NCBI GenBank assembly: GCA_903847605.1
Contig: CAINED010000062.1
Span: forward strand, 1 to 37,413
Direction: 5' to 3'
Source: an uncultured Hyphomicrobiales bacterium
GTDB lineage: Bacteria; Pseudomonadota; Alphaproteobacteria; Rhizobiales; Beijerinckiaceae
DNA: 37,413 nucleotides
Shown here: positions 7,475 through 17,602 of the stretch, in pieces
Layout: each line of letters opens with the position of its first letter
Position numbering within the stretch: position 1 is the first letter of the stretch
The notes under the pieces: generated by a model
The model's database searches: none
What the model saw: the letters and a program-made list of their open reading frames with translations, nothing else
Told to the model about the DNA's origin: nothing
Translations under genes and position numbers: made by a program

Positions 7475-8404
7475 TCAGGATGTGAGAGTAACGCCGATCC
7501 GCTTGATCTCCCAGCGTAATTCGACACCCGAATTTTCCTTCACGCGCCGCCGCACTTCCTCGCCGAGATTTTCGATATCGGCCGCGCTCGCCTTGCCGCG
7601 ATTGATGAGGAAATTGCAATGCATCTCGCTCACCTGCGCATCGCCGATGACGAGACCGCGGCAGCCGGCAGCGTCGATGACTTTCCACGCGCTCTGCGGC
7701 TTCGGGTTGGCGAAGGTCGAGCCGCCCGTGCGTTCGCGGATCGGCTGGGATTCCTCGCGCTTGCGCGTGATCTCATCCATGCGTGCGAGGATGTTTTCTT
7801 TCGTATCCGGGTTTCCCTGAAACAGCGCGCTGGTGAAGATCACGTCCTCGGGCGCTTCGCTGTGACGATAGGAAAAGCCCATGTCGGCATGGCTGAACGT
7901 GCGGATGTTTCCCGCGCGATCCACACCGCGAACTTCGATGAGCACGTCCGTCGTCTCGCCGCCGTGAGCGCCGGCGTTCATGCGCAGCGCGCCGCCGAGC
8001 GAACCGGGGATGCCGCAATAGAATTCGAGACCCGCGATGCCCTGTTCCGCCAGCGCGCGCGCGAACTTCTGGTCCGGCACGGCGGTTCCGGCGCGCACGC
8101 GAAAACCGTCGAGAAATTCGATCTCGCCGAAAGCGCGCCCGCCGAGCCGGATCGTCACGCCGGGTATGCCGCCATCGCGCACGATGACGTTCGAGCCGAG
8201 ACCAATGACGGTGACGGGAATTTCCTGCGGAAGGCTCTTGAGAAAATAGGCAAGGTCGGCTTCGTCGGCAGGCGAATAAAGAACCTGCGCGGGCCCGCCG
8301 ACACGAAACCACGTGAACGGCGCGAGCGGCTGGTTCGCCGCAAGACGGCCGCGCAATTCCGGCATCGACGCCGAAATATCAGCGGTGAGGTCAGGGAAAT
8401 TCAT
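7475..8404 (-). CDS. murB: UDP-N-acetylenolpyruvoylglucosamine reductase
   Basis: Flavoenzyme that reduces UDP-GlcNAc-enolpyruvate to UDP-MurNAc with NADPH in the cytoplasm. The 309-residue product shows the FAD-binding signature [12 protein letters not shown], then [20 protein letters not shown], the YRHSEA element, the catalytic-Ser loop GGSTFANP and a late [13 protein letters not shown] containing the active-site Glu. The ATG at 8404 overlaps the murC stop by four bases (ATGA), which fixes the start; a longer reading from 8446 would lie inside murC. This is the last of the contiguous dcw genes before the cupin insertion. Confidence 0.96.
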   Translation of the reverse strand: MNFPDLTADISASMPELRGRLAANQPLAPFTWFRVGGPAQVLYSPADEADLAYFLKSLPQEIPVTVIGLGSNVIVRDGGIPGVTIRLGGRAFGEIEFLDGFRVRAGTAVPDQKFARALAEQGIAGLEFYCGIPGSLGGALRMNAGAHGGETTDVLIEVRGVDRAGNIRTFSHADMGFSYRHSEAPEDVIFTSALFQGNPDTKENILARMDEITRKREESQPIRERTGGSTFANPKPQSAWKVIDAAGCRGLVIGDAQVSEMHCNFLINRGKASAADIENLGEEVRRRVKENSGVELRWEIKRIGVTLTS

Positions 8405-9807
8405 GACTTCAGCGCCGCGAGTTCCGCCGGCAGGCTCGCCGCCCATTGCGTGATGTTGCCGGCGCCGAGACAGACGATGTAATCGCCCTCGCGCGCGATT
8501 TCCGATACCGTCTTGGCGAGCGCCGATGGCGCTTCGAGGCCTATGACGCGGCGATGACCGTGCGCTTTGATGGCGGCGACGAGATGATCCCTGTCGAACC
8601 CTTCGATGGGTTGCTCGCCGGCGGCATAGACATCCGCGACGATGACGAAATCCGCATCGTTGAAACAGGTCGAGAATTCGTTGAACAAAGATTGCAGACG
8701 CGTATAGCGATGCGGTTGAACGATCGCGATCACCTTCGCCTTCGTCGAGGCGCGTGCAGCGCGCAACACCGCCGCGATTTCCACGGGATGATGGCCGTAA
8801 TCATCGAAGATGATCGCGCCGTTCCACTCGCCTGTCTTCGTGAAGCGCCGTTTGACACCGCCGAAGCTCGCCAGCGCCTTGCGGATTTTCTCGGCGTCGA
8901 CCCCCAGTTCATGCGCCACGGCAATCGCCGCCGTCGCATTCAGCGCGTTGTGATGGCCGGGCATCGGCAATTCGAGATTCTGGATGAAAGTCGCGTTCGA
9001 AGAAATGCGGTCGCGCACCAGCACGTTGAAGCGCGAGCGCCCGCCTTCGAGATCGACATCCATCAGCCGCACATCGGCCTGCGGATTTTCTCCGTAAGTG
9101 ATGACGCGCCGGTCCTCGATACGCCCGACAAGCTCCTGCACGACAGGATGATCCGTACACATCACGGCGAAGCCGTAAAACGGCAGGTTTTCGACAAGCG
9201 CGCGGAAGGCGTCCTTGATGGCGTCGAATGTCTTGAAGTGATCGAGATGTTCGGGATCGATATTGGTGACGACGGCGATGTCCGCCGGCAGTTTCAGGAA
9301 TGTCCCGTCGCTCTCGTCGGCCTCAACCACCATCCATTCGCCATCGCCGAGCCGCGCATTGGTGCCATAGGCGTTGATGATGCCGCCATTGATCACGGTC
9401 GGATCGAGGTTCGCGCCATCCAGCAACGTCGCGACGAGCGATGTCGTCGTCGTTTTGCCATGCGTGCCGGCGATGGCGACGGAGCGCTTGAGGCGCATCA
9501 ATTCGGCGAGCATTTCGGCGCGGCGCACCACGGGGATGCGCTTCTCGCGCGCGGCAACGAGCTCGGGATTGTCGCGGCGGATCGCCGTCGAAACGACGAT
9601 GACTTCCGCCTCGCCGAGGTTCTTCGCATCGTGGCCGACAAAGACTTTCGCGCCGCGTTCGCGCAGCCGTATGACGTTTGCGTTCTCGCTCGCGTCCGAG
9701 CCCTGCACGCGATAGCCCTGGTTGATGAGCACTTCGGCAATGCCGGACATGCCGATGCCGCCAATCCCGACGAAATGGATGGGGCCGAGTTCGCGCGGCA
9801 ATTTCAT
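8401..9807 (-). CDS. murC: UDP-N-acetylmuramate--L-alanine ligase
   Basis: First Mur ligase, adding L-Ala to UDP-MurNAc in an ATP-dependent cytoplasmic reaction. From the ATG at 9807 (GGAG about 11 bases upstream) the product has 468 residues and opens with the nucleotide-binding motif [16 protein letters not shown]. The P-loop [11 protein letters not shown] lies near residue 116, with [11 protein letters not shown] and the substrate motif [10 protein letters not shown] downstream. A longer reading from 9876 adds a poor N-terminus and is rejected. Unusually for this tight cluster, 164 bases holding two palindromic elements separate murC from murG, so a processing or transcription boundary is likely here. 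Confidence 0.96.
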   Translation of the reverse strand: MKLPRELGPIHFVGIGGIGMSGIAEVLINQGYRVQGSDASENANVIRLRERGAKVFVGHDAKNLGEAEVIVVSTAIRRDNPELVAAREKRIPVVRRAEMLAELMRLKRSVAIAGTHGKTTTTSLVATLLDGANLDPTVINGGIINAYGTNARLGDGEWMVVEADESDGTFLKLPADIAVVTNIDPEHLDHFKTFDAIKDAFRALVENLPFYGFAVMCTDHPVVQELVGRIEDRRVITYGENPQADVRLMDVDLEGGRSRFNVLVRDRISSNATFIQNLELPMPGHHNALNATAAIAVAHELGVDAEKIRKALASFGGVKRRFTKTGEWNGAIIFDDYGHHPVEIAAVLRAARASTKAKVIAIVQPHRYTRLQSLFNEFSTCFNDADFVIVADVYAAGEQPIEGFDRDHLVAAIKAHGHRRVIGLEAPSALAKTVSEIAREGDYIVCLGAGNITQWAASLPAELAALKS

Positions 9808-9863
9808 GGAGAGGACAACTCCGCGGATGCAATCCGCCGCGACATGCGGCCGGGACGGGGCTA

Positions 9864-9911
9864 GATCAGCGGGCAATCAAATGGAACATTTGATCGCCCA
9901 AAAGCTGATCG
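9864..9911. repeat. Interrupted palindrome in the murG-murC gap
   Basis: Nested complementary blocks form one long hairpin: 9864-9870 with 9905-9911 (GATCAGC/GCTGATC), 9871-9874 with 9896-9899 (GGGC/GCCC) and 9877-9883 with 9887-9893 (TCAAATG/CATTTGA). The apical loop is GAA and small internal loops separate the blocks. The form resembles the extragenic palindromes scattered in rhizobial genomes. It is intergenic and can fold on either strand. Confidence 0.7.
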
Positions 9912-9923
9912 ATTCAAATATTT

Positions 9924-9974
9924 AGAGCATCGGTTTAGCGAAAAACCGGGACCACTTTTTCGCCCGATGCTCTA
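9924..9974. repeat. Rhizobial-type extragenic palindromic element
   Basis: An 11-bp perfect outer stem (TAGAGCATCGG at 9924-9934 with its complement at 9964-9974) encloses a second 8-bp arm pair, GCGAAAAA/TTTTTCGC, around CGGGACCA. The GAGCATC...GATGCTC ends with GAAAAA and a GTGGTCCCGG-like core are the hallmark of a widespread Rhizobiales palindromic repeat. The murG stop codon (TAG, 9972-9974) is part of the right arm. It lies 12 bases from the other palindrome. Confidence 0.75.
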
Positions 9975-11069
9975 TATCCCCGCGGTCTCGCAGACGAGAT
10001 CGGCCAGCCGAGCGGCGGCATCGGGAATTCCAGCGCTTTTTGCGGCTTCCGCCCGCGCCGTCAACCCCTCCATGCGCCCGAGCGTCCGGGTCAGCGCGGC
10101 CGCCAGCCATTCGACAGTGAAATCGGTTTGCCTGACGACTTCCACCGCCCCGGTCCGCGCGAGATGCGCGGCATTGGCCGCCTGATCCTGGTCAAGCGCG
10201 TGCGGGAACGGCACAAGAATGGCCGGCCGCCCGATCACCGCCAGTTCCGAAACGGTCGAGGCGCCGGCGCGCGCAATCACCACGTGCGCCCAGGCGATGC
10301 GCTGCGGCAGGTCTGCAAAGAACGGCGCGACGTCAGCCGCCAGTCCAAGCTCCGCATAGGCCGCCTTGACGCGCGCCTCGTCTTCCCCGCGCGCCTGCTG
10401 CACGATATCGAGCCGCGCACGCATCTCCGGCGCCATCGCCATGATGGCCTCGGGCACGATGTCCGACATTACGCGCGCGCCCTGCGAGCCGCCCGTCACG
10501 AGAATGCGCAGTCGCCCGGACGCCGTTTCGGGATAGGCCGCTTTCGCAGCCTCGATGACGGCGGGGCGCACGGGGTTGCCGGTGTGAACGATTTTCGCGG
10601 CTATGCCAGCGTCGGCACTATGCATGTCCGGGAAGCCGGTCGCGATCCGCGACACGCGCCCGGCAAGGAAACGATTGGCGCGGCCCATCACGGCGTTTTG
10701 CTCGTGCAGGATCGTCGGAACCTTCAGCATGGTCGCAGCCATGACAGGCGGTACGGTTGGATAACCGCCAAAACCGACAACACAGAGCGGATTGGCGCGC
10801 TTGATCACGCCACGCGCCGTCAGCGTGCCACGTCCGAGTTGCAAGGCAGCCAGAACTTTCGAAACGAGACCGCCGCCCGTCGGCGTCGCCGCGGGTATGG
10901 TGTGGATCGCGCGCGCCGGAAACGATCCTGCAAATTTATTCGCGCGTTCGTCAGTCGCGAGTTCCACGGCGATGCCGCGCCGCTGCAATTCTTCGCTCAG
11001 CGCCTGCGCGGGAAACAGATGTCCACCCGTGCCGCCGGCCGCGACCAGCACCGCTCTCTCGCTGTTCAT
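9972..11069 (-). CDS. murG: UDP-GlcNAc:lipid I N-acetylglucosaminyltransferase
   Basis: Peripheral membrane GT-B glycosyltransferase that converts lipid I to lipid II on the cytoplasmic face. The 365-residue protein has the N-terminal glycine-rich loop GGTGGHLFPA (residues 12-21), the conserved HEQNAVMGRANR, a second G-loop GGSQGARVMSD that opens the C-terminal domain, and ARAGASTVSEL with the UDP-GlcNAc-contacting residues. Its ATG overlaps the ftsW stop codon by four bases. The stop codon lies within the palindromic element that follows, so the 3' end of the gene appears to have been set, or reset, by insertion of that repeat. Confidence 0.97.
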   Translation of the reverse strand: MNSERAVLVAAGGTGGHLFPAQALSEELQRRGIAVELATDERANKFAGSFPARAIHTIPAATPTGGGLVSKVLAALQLGRGTLTARGVIKRANPLCVVGFGGYPTVPPVMAATMLKVPTILHEQNAVMGRANRFLAGRVSRIATGFPDMHSADAGIAAKIVHTGNPVRPAVIEAAKAAYPETASGRLRILVTGGSQGARVMSDIVPEAIMAMAPEMRARLDIVQQARGEDEARVKAAYAELGLAADVAPFFADLPQRIAWAHVVIARAGASTVSELAVIGRPAILVPFPHALDQDQAANAAHLARTGAVEVVRQTDFTVEWLAAALTRTLGRMEGLTARAEAAKSAGIPDAAARLADLVCETAGI

Positions 11070-12199
11070 GGCCTGATCGGCTCCGCGATTTCGGACTTCG
11101 GCCGCTTGCGCGTCACGGCGAGCAGAAATCCCATCGCAATCCCGATCGATATCAGCGAGGAGCCGCCGTAGGAGATGAAAGGAAGCGTCATACCCTTGGC
11201 CGGCGCAAGTTTCAGGTTGACCGCCATGTTGATGGCGCTCTGCACGCCGAAGAGCATGACGAGGCCCGCGGTCGCAAAGCGGCAGAACGGATCTTCATTG
11301 CGTGAGGACATAATGAGGCCGCGCAACACGATAAAGGCGAAGATCGACATCAGGAAGATGCAGGCAAGCACGCCGAACTCCTCGCCTGTGACGGCGAAGA
11401 TGAAGTCGGTATGCGAGTCCGGCAGGATGCGCTTGTAGGTGCCCTCGCCCGGCCCCTTGCCGAGCCAGCCTCCGGACAGAAAACTTTCCATGGCGGTATC
11501 GACCTGGAACGTGCTCGTCGTCCCGGGCGTGGCGCTCTCCGGATAAAGGAACTTGTCGATACGCGCGCGCACATGCGACAGCCAGCGGTAAGCGGCGAAA
11601 ACGCCGATCATGCCGATGCCACCGATGCCCGCAACCCAGATCCAGTGCAGACCGGCCATGAAGAAAAGCCCGGCCCAGACGACGGATATCAACATGGTCT
11701 GGCCGAAATCCGGCTGCATCATCAACGGCGCAATGGTTGCAGGCAGCAGCAGCATGGCAAGGATATTGCCGGGCATTTCATTACGCTTGGCGCCTTCCGA
11801 AAACGCCCATGCGGCAAGAATGACGAAGGCCGGCTTCACGAATTCCGACGGCTGAATTCCATAAATCCAGCGGCGCGCGCCCTTGATTTCGACGCCCCAG
11901 AGCAAGGATGCGAATATCATGGCCATGCTGACAGCAAACAACAGCAAGGCCGCGCGTCTCACCTCGCGTGGCGACAGCAGCGATGTGGCAAACATCAGCA
12001 ATCCCGCCGGCACGAGGTAGAAGATCTGACGGTTGACGAAATGGAATGGCGAGAGGCCGAGCCGCTCTGCGACAGGCGGCGAACCTGCGAGCGTCAGAAC
12101 CACACCCAGCACCATCAGCGCCGCGATGGCGGAGATGAACCAGCGGTCGATCGTCCACCACCAGTTGGAAGCCCATGAGCGTTCGATACGTGACATCAT
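11066..12199 (-). CDS. ftsW: SEDS peptidoglycan polymerase FtsW
   Basis: Polytopic inner-membrane glycosyltransferase of the SEDS family that polymerises lipid II at the septum together with FtsI. In 377 residues it shows about ten hydrophobic segments, the conserved GARRWI..IQPSEFVKPAFV stretch, the catalytic-Asp loop QPDFGQ, the extracytoplasmic HTDFIFAVTGEEFG, and PAKGMTLPFISYGGSS near the C-terminus. Two adjacent ATG codons (12199 and 12196) follow a GAGGGG box; the first is used here. It starts 10 bases after the murD stop, in the standard position between murD and murG. Confidence 0.96.
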   Translation of the reverse strand: MMSRIERSWASNWWWTIDRWFISAIAALMVLGVVLTLAGSPPVAERLGLSPFHFVNRQIFYLVPAGLLMFATSLLSPREVRRAALLLFAVSMAMIFASLLWGVEIKGARRWIYGIQPSEFVKPAFVILAAWAFSEGAKRNEMPGNILAMLLLPATIAPLMMQPDFGQTMLISVVWAGLFFMAGLHWIWVAGIGGIGMIGVFAAYRWLSHVRARIDKFLYPESATPGTTSTFQVDTAMESFLSGGWLGKGPGEGTYKRILPDSHTDFIFAVTGEEFGVLACIFLMSIFAFIVLRGLIMSSRNEDPFCRFATAGLVMLFGVQSAINMAVNLKLAPAKGMTLPFISYGGSSLISIGIAMGFLLAVTRKRPKSEIAEPIRP

Positions 12200-12209
12200 G
12201 GCCAGCCCC

Positions 12210-13607
12210 TCAGATATTCGTCAGCCCGGCGACATACTTTCGGAAAGCGTCGCCGCGCGATTCGTAATTGGCAAACTGATCGTAGGATGCGCAGGCTGGC
12301 GAGAGCAGCACGACAGGCTCGCGCGCATCGCTTGTTTCCGCATCCATGGCGGCCTCGATGAGCGCGGCTTCCAGCGTGCCGCATACCGCATGAGGCACGT
12401 CGTCGCCGAGCGTGCGCGCAAAATCGTTGGCGGCCGCGCCGATGAGATAGGCTTTGCGCACGCGATCCATCAAAGGCATCAGCGGACGGATGCCGCCTTC
12501 CTTCATCTGCCCGCCGGCGATCCAGTAGATATCGTCAAACGACAAAAGGGCCTTTTCGGCAGCGTCTGCATTCGTCGCCTTGGAATCGTTGATGAAGAGG
12601 ACCTTGCCAAGGCGTCCGACTTCTTCCATGCGATGCGGCAGACCCGGATAGCTGCGAAGTCCCTCTGCGATCGTTTCGAGCGGAAAGCGCCAGAGATGCA
12701 CGATGCCCGCAGCGAAAGCAGCATTCTGCACGTTATGCGCGCCGCGCAGCGTGGAGACGCCCGCCGTGTCGCCGATAACCTTGCCTGCGGGGTCGTAGAG
12801 GGTCGAGACGATTTTTGTGCCGTCGGCAAAGACGCCGCGTGCAACCGGCCGCGTCACCGACACGGGACAGGTGAACCGCGCGCTCGCGCTGCCGATGCGC
12901 GCATCGCGCTGCTGGCCGATGCGCCAGCTGTATTCATCGTCGACGCCGACGAGCGCGATGATCGAACCCTCGATCAATCGCGCTTTCACCGCCGCATAAT
13001 TCTCCATCGTGCCGTGCCGGTCGATGTGATCGGGCGACAGATTGATCAGGGCTCCGACGCTTGGATTGAGCGAGGGCGCGAGATCGATCTGGAATGATGA
13101 AACTTCGACGACATGCATGCGATCGCGCGCGGGCGGCAGCAATTCGAGAACGGGCGTGCCGATATTGCCGCCGAGCTGAACGTCGATGCCAGCTTCGCGC
13201 AATATATGCGCCGTCAGCGCCGTCGTGGTCGATTTGCCATTGGTGCCGGTGATGGCGATGAACGGCGCGCCAGGCGCAATGGCCGCGCGCTCGCGACAGA
13301 AGAGTTCGAGATCGCCGATGACCTCGACGTTGGCCGCTTTTGCACGCTCGACAGTCCAGTGCGGCCTTGGATGCGTCAGCGGAATGCCAGGGCTCAGGAT
13401 CAGGCTCGAAAAGCGCGACCAGTCTTGCTTGTCGAGATCGCTGACATCGACGCCCTCATTGCCTGCGCGCGCACGCGCCGGCGCATTATCGTCCCATGCG
13501 ACGACATGAGCGCCGCCCGCCATCAGGGCGCGGGCCGTCGCAAGGCCCGATCCGCCAAGCCCAAACAGCGCGACAGTCTTGCCGGAAAAACAGGTGACGG
13601 GCGTCAT
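12210..13607 (-). CDS. murD: UDP-N-acetylmuramoylalanine--D-glutamate ligase
   Basis: Second Mur ligase, adding D-Glu to UDP-MurNAc-L-Ala. The 465-residue protein has the N-terminal Rossmann motif FGLGGSGLATARAL, the ATP-binding P-loop GTNGKSTTT near residue 122, the downstream LGGNIGTPVLE and VVEVSSFQID, the NLSPDHIDRHG motif, and the C-terminal-domain segments LFINDSKATNADAA and LLSPACASYDQF. All are diagnostic of MurD. It starts one base after the mraY stop codon, so translational coupling is likely. Confidence 0.97.
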   Translation of the reverse strand: MTPVTCFSGKTVALFGLGGSGLATARALMAGGAHVVAWDDNAPARARAGNEGVDVSDLDKQDWSRFSSLILSPGIPLTHPRPHWTVERAKAANVEVIGDLELFCRERAAIAPGAPFIAITGTNGKSTTTALTAHILREAGIDVQLGGNIGTPVLELLPPARDRMHVVEVSSFQIDLAPSLNPSVGALINLSPDHIDRHGTMENYAAVKARLIEGSIIALVGVDDEYSWRIGQQRDARIGSASARFTCPVSVTRPVARGVFADGTKIVSTLYDPAGKVIGDTAGVSTLRGAHNVQNAAFAAGIVHLWRFPLETIAEGLRSYPGLPHRMEEVGRLGKVLFINDSKATNADAAEKALLSFDDIYWIAGGQMKEGGIRPLMPLMDRVRKAYLIGAAANDFARTLGDDVPHAVCGTLEAALIEAAMDAETSDAREPVVLLSPACASYDQFANYESRGDAFRKYVAGLTNI

Positions 13608-13608
13608 T

Positions 13609-14691
13609 TCACCTCACCTTCAACGTCGCAAGGCCGATCATCGCGAGAACGAAGGCGAAGATCCACATGCGGATGACGATCTGCGGCTCCTGCCAGCCCA
13701 TCTTCTCGAGATGATGATGGAAGGGCGCCATGCGAAAAACGCGCTTGCCCGTAAGCTTGAACGACACGACCTGCACGATGACCGACAACGCTTCGAGAAC
13801 GAAGAGACCGCCGACGATGCCCAGAACGATTTCATGCTTCACGGCAACCGCAATGCTGCCGAGAAGGCCACCGAGCGCCAGCGAGCCCGTATCGCCCATG
13901 AAGATTTGCGCGGGCGGCGCATTGAACCAGAGAAAGCCGAGACCGGCGCCGATCAACGCTCCGACGACAACGGCGAGTTCGCCTGTGCCCGGCACATAAT
14001 TGATGCCGAGATAGGTGGAGAAGACGACGTTTCCTGCGAGCCAGGCAATCGCGCCGAACGTTCCCGCTGCAATCATCACGGGAACGATGGCAAGACCATC
14101 AAGACCATCGGTAAGATTGACCGCATTGCCCGTGCCGACGATCACCAGCGGCGCGAAGATGAGAAAGAAATAGCCGAGATCGAATACGAACCCGTTGACC
14201 AGGGGAAACGCGAGGCCTGTCATGTTGGCGGGCCCGAAATACATCATCGCAAGGCAGGCAAGGAAAGCGATAATGATCTCCAGCGCAAGCCGCGCCTTGC
14301 CCGAAAAGCCCTTGTGGTTCTGCTTCGTGACCTTGAGATAGTCGTCGTAGAACCCGATCGCACCGAAACCGAGCGTGACGAGAAGCACCGTCCAGACGAA
14401 GGGATTCTTGAGATTGCCCCACAGGAGCACAGCGACGACGAGGCCGGACAGGATCATCAAGCCGCCCATCGTGGGCGTGCCCTTCTTCGTGAGCAGATGG
14501 CTTTCGGGGCCGTCCTCGCGGATCGGCTGTCCCTTGCCCTGTTTAAGGCGCAAGGCAGAAATGATGAGCGGCCCGAAATAGAAGACGAACAGCATGGCGG
14601 TCGCCGTCGCGCCGGCCGTGCGGAAGGTGATGTAACGGAACAGGTTGAGCGGACCCAGTATATGCGCAAAGTCCGCAAGGAAGCTCAGCAT
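13609..14691 (-). CDS. mraY: Phospho-N-acetylmuramoyl-pentapeptide transferase
   Basis: Integral membrane enzyme that transfers phospho-MurNAc-pentapeptide to undecaprenyl phosphate, making lipid I. At 360 residues with about ten membrane segments it matches the family length. Diagnostic stretches are KKGTPTMGG, the Mg-binding Asp pair in [31 protein letters not shown] and the histidine motif [12 protein letters not shown]. Only five bases separate it from murF. Confidence 0.97.
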   Translation of the reverse strand: MLSFLADFAHILGPLNLFRYITFRTAGATATAMLFVFYFGPLIISALRLKQGKGQPIREDGPESHLLTKKGTPTMGGLMILSGLVVAVLLWGNLKNPFVWTVLLVTLGFGAIGFYDDYLKVTKQNHKGFSGKARLALEIIIAFLACLAMMYFGPANMTGLAFPLVNGFVFDLGYFFLIFAPLVIVGTGNAVNLTDGLDGLAIVPVMIAAGTFGAIAWLAGNVVFSTYLGINYVPGTGELAVVVGALIGAGLGFLWFNAPPAQIFMGDTGSLALGGLLGSIAVAVKHEIVLGIVGGLFVLEALSVIVQVVSFKLTGKRVFRMAPFHHHLEKMGWQEPQIVIRMWIFAFVLAMIGLATLKVR

Positions 14692-14696
14692 GAATA

Positions 14697-16136
14697 TCAG
14701 CCCTGTATTTCGTGTTCTGCGTCGGCCTTCGCGTGGTGTTCGCGCAACTCTTTCACAAGCGGCCCCATTCGGCTGCCGTTCGATCCCTTGATCATCACGA
14801 CATCGCCGGCGCGGACCTCATTGAGGAGCGCATCGCGAATTTCCGACGACGTTGCAGCCCATTTGGCGCGCTTTTCGGCAGGTATCGCATCGTAAAGCGA
14901 TTTCGTCAGCGGCCCTGCGCCGAAAAGGAGATCGACGCGATTGGACGCAACGGCTTCGTCGAGATCGCGATGCAATTCCGCGCCCGTCGGCCCAAGCTCG
15001 AGCATGTCGCCGATAACCGCGATGCGGCGCGCGCCTTCGCGAGGAGACGTTGCGCCGAGAAGCCCGAGCGCCGCGCGCATCGAAGCAGGGTTCGCATTAT
15101 AGCTCTCGTCGATGAGCGTGAACGAACCATCGCGCGTGTCAATCGTCATGCGAGCGCCGCGTCCGGGAGGCGGCCTGAATTCGCGCAAGCTGGCGGCGAC
15201 ATCTGCAACGTCAAGACCAAGCGCACGCGCCGTGAGCAGCACAGCGAGCGAGTTCATGGCGATATGACGCCCGGGCGCGCCGATCTTGTATTTGAGTTCA
15301 GCGCCGAGAATCCACGCTTCGACGAGCGAACCTTCGCCATCGGGCTCAACCGAGACGAGATGGGCGTCGGAGCGTTCCTGCGCGCCGAACGACAGGATTT
15401 GATCCGCATTGCTTTCTTTCGCAGCGTTACGAAGCCGCTCGTATTGTTCGACATCGCGATGGAGGATGGCGACGCCATGCGGCTCCAGGCCACTGAAGAT
15501 CTCGGCTTTCGCATCGGCGATCGCGTCGAGCGAACCGAAGTGTTCGAGATGCACGGGAGCAATCGTCGTGACGATGGCGACATGCGGGCGCACCATGGCG
15601 GTGAGCGGCGTGATTTCGCCCGCATGATTCATGCCGATCTCAAAAATGCCGAAGCGCGCCGACGCCGCGAGGCGCGACAACGTCAACGGCACACCCCAAT
15701 GATTGTTATACGAAGCCGCCGACGCATGCGTCTCGCCAAAATTGGAGAGCGCAACCCGCATCATCTCTTTCGTGCTGGTCTTGCCGACCGAACCCGTAAT
15801 GGCGACGATGCCCGCCTTGCTACGCTTTCGCGCCGCGCGTCCCAAGGCTTCCATCGATGCGAGCACATCCTTCACGATGAAGAGCGGACCAGCGCCTTTC
15901 AATGCATCCGCATGCGCTTCGTCGATCACGGCAGCTGCAGCGCCGGCCTCGAAGGCTCTGCGCACGTAGTCGTGCCCATCGGAATTCTCGCCCTTGATGG
16001 CGAAGAAGAGATCGCCCGGCTCAAGCGTGCGCGTATCGATGGAAATGCCGTTGACAGCATCCACCATCGAGCCGCCGACACGCGCCGACAGCGCGGTGAT
16101 CAGATTGAAGCCATTCCACAATGCCGCAGCGTTCAT
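14697..16136 (-). CDS. murF: UDP-MurNAc-tripeptide--D-alanyl-D-alanine ligase
   Basis: Last cytoplasmic Mur ligase. It adds the D-Ala-D-Ala made by Ddl to UDP-MurNAc-tripeptide. The 479-residue product has the N-terminal [19 protein letters not shown] segment, P-loop [11 protein letters not shown] near residue 116, [12 protein letters not shown], the [10 protein letters not shown] motif and [11 protein letters not shown]. Its ATG overlaps the murE stop by four bases. Residues near the C-terminus ([15 protein letters not shown]) are also typical. Confidence 0.97.
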   Translation of the reverse strand: MNAAALWNGFNLITALSARVGGSMVDAVNGISIDTRTLEPGDLFFAIKGENSDGHDYVRRAFEAGAAAAVIDEAHADALKGAGPLFIVKDVLASMEALGRAARKRSKAGIVAITGSVGKTSTKEMMRVALSNFGETHASAASYNNHWGVPLTLSRLAASARFGIFEIGMNHAGEITPLTAMVRPHVAIVTTIAPVHLEHFGSLDAIADAKAEIFSGLEPHGVAILHRDVEQYERLRNAAKESNADQILSFGAQERSDAHLVSVEPDGEGSLVEAWILGAELKYKIGAPGRHIAMNSLAVLLTARALGLDVADVAASLREFRPPPGRGARMTIDTRDGSFTLIDESYNANPASMRAALGLLGATSPREGARRIAVIGDMLELGPTGAELHRDLDEAVASNRVDLLFGAGPLTKSLYDAIPAEKRAKWAATSSEIRDALLNEVRAGDVVMIKGSNGSRMGPLVKELREHHAKADAEHEIQG

Positions 16137-17602
16137 ACGCCCGTCTCCTCGGCTGCCTTGCGCAATGCGTTGCGCACGGCTTCGTGGTCAGAAAAAGGCA
16201 ATACGCTGCCGCCGACGATCTGCCCTGTTTCGTGGCCCTTGCCGGCGACGACCAGCGCATCGCCGTCGCGCAGGCGCTTCACAGCCTCTTCAATGGCTTG
16301 CGCGCGATCGCCGATTTCGAGTGCGCCCGGCGCGGCGGCAAGAATGGCGCTGCGAATTTTGGCGGAATCTTCCGAGCGGGGGTTGTCGTCCGTGACAATA
16401 ACCACATCTGCATTCCGGATGGCGATCTCGCCCATGATGGGACGCTTGCCCGCATCGCGATCGCCGCCGCAACCGAAGACAACGTAGAGTTTGCCGCGCG
16501 TCGAAGGTCGCAGCGCCTGCAAGACTTTCTCGAGCGCATCGGGCTTGTGCGCATAATCGACGAAAACAGGCGCGCCGTGACGCTCGCCGATGCGCTCGAG
16601 GCGGCCCGGCGCTCCCTGCAATTTTTCGAGCGCGGCGAAGACGCTTCCCGGGGACGAACCCGAAGCGATGCACAGGCCCGCCGCAACGAGCGCGTTCGAC
16701 GCCATGAACCCGCCCGCCAGCGGCAGCGCGATCCGGTAGTCTGCGCCCGCATGTCGAACATGCAATTGCGTGGATGAAGCGCCCGCGATGGCTTCGAGGA
16801 GTTGGATGCTTTCGCCCTTGCGGCCCGTTGTGATGACGTGAAGTCGGCGCGCACGGCAGACAGCGGCGACGCGCTGCGCATATTCGCCATCGGCATCGAC
16901 GACGGCATATTGGCCGGCTTGCAGGAGATATTCGAACAGCCGCATCTTGGCGGCGAGATAATGTTCGAGATCGGGATGATAGTCGAGGTGATCGCGCGAA
17001 AGATTGGTGAAAGCGCCTGCCGTCAACCGCACGCCATCGAGACGATGCTGGTCGAGCCCATGCGAAGACGCTTCCATTGCGAGATGCGTCACGCCTTCGC
17101 CCGCAAGCTGGTCGAGCGTCTTGTGCAGGGAAACAGGATCGGGCGTCGTCAGCGAACCATAAACCGCGCCCGACGGCGTGACGACGCCGGTTGTGCCCAG
17201 AGCCGCCGCCTGATGGCCGCTAGCGAGCCATATCTGCCGCACGAATGCAGCGACGGATGTTTTGCCGCTCGTGCCGGTGACAGCGACGATCGTCGCCGGC
17301 TGATGCGCATAAAATCTCGCGGCAGCGCGCGATAAAGCGATCCGCACATCAGCCGCTTCGATCCACGCAACGGAGCTTAACCGATCTTGCGGCGCTTTTG
17401 CGCAAACGACGGCAATCGCTCCATTGGCGATAGCCTGCGGCGCGAAAGCGAGACCATCGGCTTTCGTGCCCGGCACGGCGAAGAATACAAAGCCCGGCTT
17501 GATGTCGCGGCTGTCCGCGCTGAGACCTGCAACCGCACGCGCGCCGGCGTCCGCCGCCAGCGTCACATCAGGAAACAGGTCTTGCAGCGTGATCAACGCC
17601 AC
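16133..17602 (-). CDS. murE: UDP-MurNAc-dipeptide--meso-diaminopimelate ligase
   Basis: Third Mur ligase, adding the third stem-peptide residue. The DNPR motif near residue 405 (DDNPRSED) is the meso-diaminopimelate recognition signature, so the cell wall is the DAP type rather than the lysine type. Other marks are SADSRDIKPGFVFFAVPG near the N-terminus, P-loop GTSGKTS near residue 110, the MEASSHGLDQHRLDG motif with the carbamylated-Lys region downstream, and VDYAHKPDALE. The 489-residue gene overlaps the 3' end of ftsI by ten bases and murF by four. Confidence 0.97.
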   Translation of the reverse strand: MALITLQDLFPDVTLAADAGARAVAGLSADSRDIKPGFVFFAVPGTKADGLAFAPQAIANGAIAVVCAKAPQDRLSSVAWIEAADVRIALSRAAARFYAHQPATIVAVTGTSGKTSVAAFVRQIWLASGHQAAALGTTGVVTPSGAVYGSLTTPDPVSLHKTLDQLAGEGVTHLAMEASSHGLDQHRLDGVRLTAGAFTNLSRDHLDYHPDLEHYLAAKMRLFEYLLQAGQYAVVDADGEYAQRVAAVCRARRLHVITTGRKGESIQLLEAIAGASSTQLHVRHAGADYRIALPLAGGFMASNALVAAGLCIASGSSPGSVFAALEKLQGAPGRLERIGERHGAPVFVDYAHKPDALEKVLQALRPSTRGKLYVVFGCGGDRDAGKRPIMGEIAIRNADVVIVTDDNPRSEDSAKIRSAILAAAPGALEIGDRAQAIEEAVKRLRDGDALVVAGKGHETGQIVGGSVLPFSDHEAVRNALRKAAEETGV

